Of a stretch of DNA of 11,994 nucleotides, positions 8,182-11,994 are shown in pieces (position 1 is the first letter of the stretch; each line of letters starts with the position of its first letter). Made by a program: the position numbers and the translations under genes. The notes under the pieces are model-generated. The model was given only the letters and a program-made list of their open reading frames with translations. It had not been told where the DNA came from and did not search any database. Origin of the DNA: Anaerolineae bacterium (GTDB lineage Bacteria > Chloroflexota > Anaerolineae > B4-G1 > SLSP01). Location of the stretch: contig JAFGSL010000515.1 in assembly GCA_016934645.1 (NCBI GenBank), positions 1 to 11,994 of the forward strand. Direction: 5' to 3'.

Positions 8182-8193
8182 TCGCATTCCCAT

Positions 8194-8931
8194 TTACTGA
8201 CCGGTCAAATTCATCACCATCAGCCGTTCGAGGAAATCCTGCATAGGACGGCCTGCGGCAGCGGCAGCATGGATGGCCTCTTCAACCTCAGTTGGGCCGT
8301 GCCCGCGTGCCCATTGTGGCAATTGCGCTGCGTCGTTCACCAGCCCAAAGAAATCGAAGCCCAACTTTGCGTAAGTCGTCCAGGGCAAATGTCCCGCAGC
8401 GACGGCATATTCGAAGATACCCTGCGGCGCGCCCAATGCCAGAATCGTCGTGTAATCGCGGGCCCAAGCCCAACGCATGGAAGCGCGGCAGAGCGCCGTG
8501 CCGATCCCCCGCCCGAAGTAGCGCGGGTCGACACCTTTGAGGATATTTGGGGTATCCGAGACTATCTCAGTTTCCTGGCGGAAGCTTTCCAGCGTGCGCC
8601 CCACGTGACAGCAGGCATGGCACCACGCTGGCCCAGAGAATTCCAGGTTCACCGAGCGGGTCATCTTCAGCCACCAATCTGGTCGCCACCAATGATTCCA
8701 CGGCGGCCAATCGGGATTGTCCTGATCGGGGAGAATAATGCGATAGCAGTGAAGCTGTGCCACACACCTATCGCCTTCCCACGCCGCCATACCGATGGTG
8801 CCCTGGTTTTCAAAGAGCCGCATTAACGTCTCGCGTTCCTCAGGCCAACAACGCAAAGGGATAAGGTCTAGTTCGTCAGGCTGAATGGGCCTGATGGTAA
8901 TGAGTATATCATTAGGGGACATCAAGGTCAT
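8194..8931 (-). CDS. GNAT family N-acetyltransferase
   Basis: A 245-residue protein with a GNAT fold split by an insert. The N-terminal part (ITIRPIQPDELDLIPL, 11-26, then GTIGMAAWEGDRCVAQL, 44-60) looks like GNAT beta-1 to beta-3. The acetyl-CoA pyrophosphate loop is FGRGIGTALCRASMRWA (139-155), matching R/QxxGxG/A. PWTTYAKLGFDFFG (183-196) is the usual final strand with a GF turn. Residues 66-125 contain a Trp-rich stretch (WPPWNHWWRPDWW) and the cluster WCHACCHVG (103-111), not part of the canonical fold. Transfer of an acetyl group to an amine is the expected reaction; substrate unknown. The start is ATG 8931, with GGAGGAG at 8942-8936; a second Met, three codons in, is less well placed. 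It lies 59 bp downstream of the phosphoesterase on the same strand, so the two may be cotranscribed. Confidence 0.8.
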   Translation of the reverse strand: MTLMSPNDILITIRPIQPDELDLIPLRCWPEERETLMRLFENQGTIGMAAWEGDRCVAQLHCYRIILPDQDNPDWPPWNHWWRPDWWLKMTRSVNLEFSGPAWCHACCHVGRTLESFRQETEIVSDTPNILKGVDPRYFGRGIGTALCRASMRWAWARDYTTILALGAPQGIFEYAVAAGHLPWTTYAKLGFDFFGLVNDAAQLPQWARGHGPTEVEEAIHAAAAAGRPMQDFLERLMVMNLTGQ

Positions 8932-8947
8932 GGCTCTCCTCCAAAAT

Positions 8948-8971
8948 GTCAGATTGTCGTCAGTCAGATAG
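8948..8971. repeat. GTCAGAT-type short repeats in the GNAT leader
   Basis: GTCAGAT occurs at 8948-8954 and 8963-8969 within the 59-bp spacer. The 10-mer AGTCAGATAG (8962-8971) is identical to 2253-2262, in front of the lactonase. On the coding strand both leaders read CTATCTGACT, then TCYGAC, a T run and the ribosome site. Confidence 0.5.
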
Positions 8972-8990
8972 CCCCGGCAACAGGTAATGA

Positions 8991-10121
8991 TTAATTTGCC
9001 GGCATTACGTCGATAACAACCACCTCAGGTCGACACAAAAAACGCAATTGCGGGGCCTGCGCGCGTTCCATACCGATGCCGCGCGAGACAATAAGTGTTT
9101 TTCCCGGCGTGATAGTCGTCACGCCGGAAGCCCATGCCCGTGGAGCAGCAGTCAACGTCATCAATGGGCCGATGAAGGGAAGTTGCACCTGCCCGCCGTG
9201 GGTATGTCCTGCAATGAGTAGATCCGCATTCACCGTGCCCAGGCTGAAGTTCGGGCTGTGCCCAAGAACAACGTGAAACTTATCGTGTGGCGCCACCACC
9301 ATCCGCGTATTAAAGGCATCCTGCATACCAAGTGCCGTCAAAACTGCCGGCCCCATATCCACTTGCGTCGTAGTTTCGAGCGTCGTAACGGGTAGTCCGG
9401 CGAAGATAATGGGCCACACACCAGTCCGATCTACATTGCCTTGTATCGCATAAACACCGAGTGGCGCATCCAATCCCACTCGATCCATAATCGCATTCAA
9501 CGCCTGGCATTCTTCCATATCACTGCGACTGCGCGGTCCCATCTGGATATAGTCACCTGCCAGCAATAGCAGGTCTGGTTGCTCGGCCACCGCCATGCGA
9601 AGCACTCGCTCTTCGTAAGCGCCAGGCCGGTCGGTCTGGATATCGGCGAGCACCACGATTCGCAAGGACTGCTGCACTTTAGCCGTCGTTAAGGTGATGC
9701 GCGAGATTTCCAGCCAACGCGGTTCGATAAGGAAAGCGTCAATTACAATGAGGGCAAGGAACGCAATGACTGCCAAACTGCCCCAGGCCACAAGCCGCAC
9801 CCGTCGCCACAAGAGAAGAACCACACCGCTCAGGAATAATGGGAGTTGCAGGAAGACCGTCCAGGCCCACAACTGTAGCTTGCCAAAATTGTCCTCACGA
9901 AACTGTAGCGCACTAAGCAGCCCCAGAAACAACAACAGTCCAGCCTGGCACGCGGTCAACAGCCCCAACCGCGACACCGAGTTTCCCGGCAATCGGACCC
10001 GCCTGCGGTTTGGCGTCTTTTCAGGTAACATTGCGCGCCGCAACCCCAACAAGAGTCCAGCAACTACGATCAATAGAAAGCCATTGTGTAGTAGCGGTGT
10101 CATCGTTCCACTGGGGCGCAT
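8991..10121 (-). CDS. Membrane-anchored metallophosphoesterase (calcineurin-like)
   Basis: A 376-residue protein with four predicted membrane helices (about 12-30, 53-72, 84-104, 110-131), then a calcineurin-like phosphoesterase domain from about 150 to the end. Motifs in order: LADIQTD (158-164), AGDY (188-191), GNVD (228-231), GHSP (287-290) and GHTHGGQ (305-311). The layout resembles the YaeI/YkuE group, whose members cleave phosphodiester or pyrophosphate bonds in lipids or nucleotides. Two positions are unusual: the first motif has Gln162 where D-x-H is normal, and the third has GNVD where GNHD/E is normal. Other metal ligands (D160, D190, N229, H306, H308) are kept. With short loops it is unclear whether the catalytic domain faces the cytoplasm or outside. 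The start is ATG 10121, just after the strong ribosome site GGAGGGGGG. It is divergent from the TetR gene and upstream of GNAT. Substrate unknown. Confidence 0.87.
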   Translation of the reverse strand: MRPSGTMTPLLHNGFLLIVVAGLLLGLRRAMLPEKTPNRRRVRLPGNSVSRLGLLTACQAGLLLFLGLLSALQFREDNFGKLQLWAWTVFLQLPLFLSGVVLLLWRRVRLVAWGSLAVIAFLALIVIDAFLIEPRWLEISRITLTTAKVQQSLRIVVLADIQTDRPGAYEERVLRMAVAEQPDLLLLAGDYIQMGPRSRSDMEECQALNAIMDRVGLDAPLGVYAIQGNVDRTGVWPIIFAGLPVTTLETTTQVDMGPAVLTALGMQDAFNTRMVVAPHDKFHVVLGHSPNFSLGTVNADLLIAGHTHGGQVQLPFIGPLMTLTAAPRAWASGVTTITPGKTLIVSRGIGMERAQAPQLRFLCRPEVVVIDVMPAN

Positions 10122-10208
10122 TTCCCCCCTCCGTAAGGCCTCACCGGAAAGATCATGTCTCTATTGTAGCCAGTTTTGTGAGATATAAAAATCAGGTTCC
10201 CCTGGCTA

Positions 10209-10237
10209 ATACTACTAACCAAAATCAAACTTGACAA
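10209..10237 (-). promoter_or_regulatory. Predicted promoter of the metallophosphoesterase
   Basis: On the minus strand TTGTCA (10237-10232) is followed after 17 bp by TAGTAT (10214-10209). Transcription would begin near 10202, leaving an 80-nt leader. The -35 box lies on the same base pairs as the -35 box of the divergent TetR promoter, so polymerase could not sit on both at once. An alternative TACAAT on the minus strand near 10162 has no good -35. Confidence 0.45.
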
Positions 10238-10258
10238 AATACTCAAAAGATGTACAAT
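10231..10258 (+). promoter_or_regulatory. Strong sigma-70 type promoter of the TetR gene
   Basis: TTGACA (10231-10236, perfect consensus) and TACAAT (10253-10258, one mismatch) are 16 bp apart. Transcription would start near 10265, at the left edge of the palindrome. This is the best promoter in the window. The leader to the ATG at 10422 would be about 155 nt. Confidence 0.7.
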
Positions 10259-10265
10259 TACTCAC

Positions 10266-10287
10266 AAAATGAGTGATCACTCATTTT
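10266..10287. promoter_or_regulatory. Perfect 22-bp palindrome, likely TetR-family operator
   Basis: The palindrome is centred at 10276/10277 with core TGAGTGATCACTCA flanked by AA/TT pairs. It begins about 8 bp after the -10 box, over the expected start point, where a bound dimer would block transcription. Further ACTCA half-sites lie at 10241-10245 and 10260-10264; with the one at 10279-10283 they are spaced exactly 19 bp apart. ACTCA at 10260 and TGAGT at 10270 also form an inverted pair. The position suggests autorepression by the TetR protein encoded downstream, and possibly an effect on the divergent phosphoesterase promoter. The link between this protein and this site is inferred. Confidence 0.65.
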
Positions 10288-10350
10288 TCATTATGGCCCT
10301 TGTGAATACAGACGAAGATAGGTCTTACACGGCTTATTAGTGTAATTATT

Positions 10351-10391
10351 TTCCATTTTGGAAGGCGTTCGGGGCTTCGCAAGGGCTTCCA
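10351..10391 (+). promoter_or_regulatory. Leader RNA segment with mutually exclusive hairpins
   Basis: In the long TetR leader, TGGAA (10359-10363) can pair with the upstream TTCCA (10351-10355, 3-base loop), or TGGAAG (10359-10364) with the downstream CTTCCA (10386-10391). The second form encloses GCG/CGC (10365-10367, 10378-10380). The two folds exclude each other. No T tract follows, so terminator function is not supported. The rest of the 10288-10421 stretch shows nothing more than the ribosome site AAGGAGAG just before the ATG. Confidence 0.3.
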
Positions 10392-10421
10392 GCTAACAGG
10401 AATGGTCACGTAAGGAGAGTT

Positions 10422-11063
10422 ATGGACGGCAAGAGAAAAAACCTTTCCCCCTGGCAGTCGCGCCGCGAGCGGCGCATCGAACGACGACGGCACGAGATCG
10501 TGACCGCCGCCGCGCGGGTTTTCGCGGAGAAGGGCTACGCACACACCACCACGAAAGACCTGGCCGATGCTGCGGATATGGCAGAAGGAACGCTCTACAA
10601 CTACTTTGAGGGTAAGCGCGACATTCTGTTGGCAATTCTCAACGAGATGTGCATCCCCATCGACACGTTGTTGGAGCAGGCCCGTCCCCCCAGAACGCGC
10701 GAGGAGTTTATTCGCGTCGTCGAGAACGGCCTTGAGATTTTTGTGTCGCAGCTCGATTTCACGCGCGCCTTACTGACCGAGATTTGGGTAGACGATGTGA
10801 TTCTGGAGGACTTTGTAATCGGACGCCTGCAGTACATCGGGCAAGCCATCAAAAGTTTCGTCGCCAGGAGGGTTAAAGCGGGCAACTTTCGCCCTATCGA
10901 CCCCGAAACTGTAACGCCGATGATCTTGGGCGCTTTTGTGGCCCTAATCGCGCCGGTGCTGCGTGGCAAGCAGCCCGCCCCCACCGCGGAAGAACGCCAC
11001 AAGCTGGCGCAGGTCGCTGTCGATCTGTTATTCGACGGGTTGCGCGTGCGCGAAAACGGCTGA
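10422..11063 (+). CDS. TetR/AcrR family transcriptional regulator
   Basis: A 213-residue one-component regulator. An Arg-rich N-terminal arm (SRRERRIERRRHE, 13-25) leads into the helix-turn-helix: IVTAAARVFAEKGYAHTTTKDLADAADMAEGTLYNYF spans 26-62, with recognition helix around 54-62 and the typical GKRDIL after it. Residues 75-210 form the all-helical ligand-binding and dimer domain, which shows no recognisable ligand signature; its C-terminal half (164-181) is hydrophobic. The ATG at 10422 follows AAGGAGAG. The gene has its own strong promoter with a palindrome at the start point, so autorepression is likely. It is 53 bp ahead of an ABC-2 permease on the same strand, the common arrangement in which a TetR protein controls an efflux system and is released by a transported compound. 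The inducer is unknown. Confidence 0.93.
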   Translation: MDGKRKNLSPWQSRRERRIERRRHEIVTAAARVFAEKGYAHTTTKDLADAADMAEGTLYNYFEGKRDILLAILNEMCIPIDTLLEQARPPRTREEFIRVVENGLEIFVSQLDFTRALLTEIWVDDVILEDFVIGRLQYIGQAIKSFVARRVKAGNFRPIDPETVTPMILGAFVALIAPVLRGKQPAPTAEERHKLAQVAVDLLFDGLRVRENG

Positions 11064-11116
11064 CCCGATCACATTCTGCTAAACTTTCCGCTTTCAGGTC
11101 GGTTAAAGAGAGAACA

Positions 11117-11994
11117 ATGCTACAACGTATTTGGGCCGTCTTGCAAAAAGAGTTCATCCAAACGCTGCGCGACCGGGGCACTCTGCTCCTAATGCTGAGT
11201 ATGCCACTCTTGCAGTTGTTTATGCTCGGCTACGCAGTGGATATGAACGTAGAACACATCCCCACCGTGGTTGCCGACCAAAGTCTGGATGTCCACAGCC
11301 GCGCCTACGTGGCGGCGATGGTCAACACACGCTATTTCGATGTCGTTGATTACGTTGCCAGCGAAACCGAGGTAATCCAGGCCATCGACAGTGGGCGCGC
11401 GCAGGCCGGCATCATCATTCCACCGAACTTCGCCGCCCGTGTAGACCGTAAAGAAGCGCAAGTACTCTTTTTGATCGACGGCTCAGATTTGTTCACCGTC
11501 CAATCGGGCTACACACGGGCCAGCGCCATCGCGCAATCCTACTCATCAGAGGTGTTGATGACAAAGATCAAACGCTCCGGCCTCCCCATCAGCGCCGATT
11601 TGCCGGTGGACACGCGGATGCGCATCCTCTACAATCCCGATATGCAACAACTCTGGTTCACCATCCCCAACATGATTGCGTTGCTCATCCAAACCTCAAG
11701 TATTGCGATGACCGCCGCGGCAGTCGTGCGTGAGCGCGAGGCCGGCACCATTGAGCAATTGCTGGTCACGCCCATCCGCCCGGCGGAGCTGCTCATCGGC
11801 AAGATCATCCCCAACGTCATCGTCGCCATCATCAACGTGCTCACGGCAGTTGCCGCGGGCGTCATCCTCTTCCACGTCCCCTTCCGGGGAAGTTTCTGGC
11901 TCTTCATGGGCCTGGCGATGATCTACGTTTTCTCCGGGCTGGGGCTTGGCTTGCTGATTTCGACGATTGCCAACAACCAGAAGCAGGCCCAGCA
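11117..11994 (+). CDS. ABC-2 type transporter permease (partial, cut by window edge)
   Basis: The first 292 codons are visible and the frame stays open to the edge. The N-terminus (RIWAVLQKEFIQTLRDRGTL, 4-23) is the amphipathic coupling region typical of ABC-2 export permeases. TM1 lies near 23-42; a large extracytoplasmic domain (about 43-175) includes an AGIIIPPNF segment (97-105); TM2 is near 180-202. The family signature REREAGTIEQLLVTPIRPAE (205-224) is followed by helices near 226-252 and 261-284. The layout matches YbhS/YbhR/YhhJ-like permeases, which form drug or lipid exporters with an ABC ATPase. The ATG at 11117 has only a weak ribosome site (AAAGAGAG). It lies 53 bp after the TetR gene with no terminator or clear promoter between, so it is probably in the same operon. 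The ATPase and any second permease would lie beyond the edge. Exported substrate unknown. Confidence 0.9.
   Translation, partial: MLQRIWAVLQKEFIQTLRDRGTLLLMLSMPLLQLFMLGYAVDMNVEHIPTVVADQSLDVHSRAYVAAMVNTRYFDVVDYVASETEVIQAIDSGRAQAGIIIPPNFAARVDRKEAQVLFLIDGSDLFTVQSGYTRASAIAQSYSSEVLMTKIKRSGLPISADLPVDTRMRILYNPDMQQLWFTIPNMIALLIQTSSIAMTAAAVVREREAGTIEQLLVTPIRPAELLIGKIIPNVIVAIINVLTAVAAGVILFHVPFRGSFWLFMGLAMIYVFSGLGLGLLISTIANNQKQAQ

Noticed and set aside
8182..8193. Bidirectional terminator between the convergent Gfo/Idh and GNAT genes
   Set aside because: Only 12 bp separate the stop codons and no inverted repeat is present there, so transcripts probably overlap.
10293..10340. A 15-codon upstream reading frame (MALVNTDEDRSYTAY) in the TetR leader
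   Set aside because: It has no ribosome site, lies just after the operator, and shows no run of one amino acid or other attenuator sign. Chance is the simpler explanation.

Overview
The window is about 12 kb of moderately GC-rich bacterial chromosome. It carries ten protein genes, the last cut by the right edge, packed in short same-strand runs with small spacers. There are no rRNA or tRNA genes, CRISPR arrays, transposases or phage genes. The gene types suggest a member of the Chloroflexota (Anaerolineae/Caldilineae-like): a Nei-like glycosylase with a C-terminal tail, a membrane metallophosphoesterase with a DIQTD motif, Gfo/Idh/MocA and lactonase sugar genes, and a TetR plus ABC-2 cassette. 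This rests on recollection of family resemblance, not on a search, and is moderately secure at best.

Layout. Positions 1-115 hold degenerate tandem repeats that run into the stop codon of the first gene. Next is a minus-strand pair: a beta-propeller lactonase (2223-1138) followed by an NAD-dependent epimerase/dehydratase (1141-110), overlapping by ATGA. A 246-bp divergent spacer with a good promoter leads to a 967-residue membrane hybrid histidine kinase (2470-5373) with CHASE-like sensor, two PAS domains, kinase core and receiver. After a 168-bp spacer come a HIT-family hydrolase (5542-6021) and a Fpg/Nei-type DNA glycosylase (6014-6907), overlapping by 8 bp, then a Gfo/Idh/MocA oxidoreductase (6952-8181). 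It converges, with only 12 bp between stop codons, on a minus-strand run of a membrane metallophosphoesterase (10121-8991) followed by a GNAT acetyltransferase (8931-8194). A 300-bp divergent control region (10122-10421) holds overlapping back-to-back promoters and a perfect 22-bp palindrome, and drives a TetR-type regulator (10422-11063) and an ABC-2 export permease (11117 to beyond the edge).

How the genes fit together. The lactonase and epimerase look like a small, translationally coupled sugar or sugar-acid unit; the Gfo/Idh/MocA enzyme could serve a related pathway, but nothing links them directly. HIT and Nei are housekeeping genes that share a transcript. The kinase has no adjacent response regulator, so its output is unknown. 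The TetR gene looks self-regulated through the palindrome and probably controls the exporter that follows. The phosphoesterase promoter sits close enough to be affected as well.

I see no clearly new multi-gene system. The points most worth a second look are the divergent TetR control region, the altered metal-site motifs of the phosphoesterase, substitutions at conserved positions in the Gfo/Idh and Nei-like enzymes, a Cys/His/Trp-rich insert in the GNAT protein, and short repeats in several spacers and leaders.
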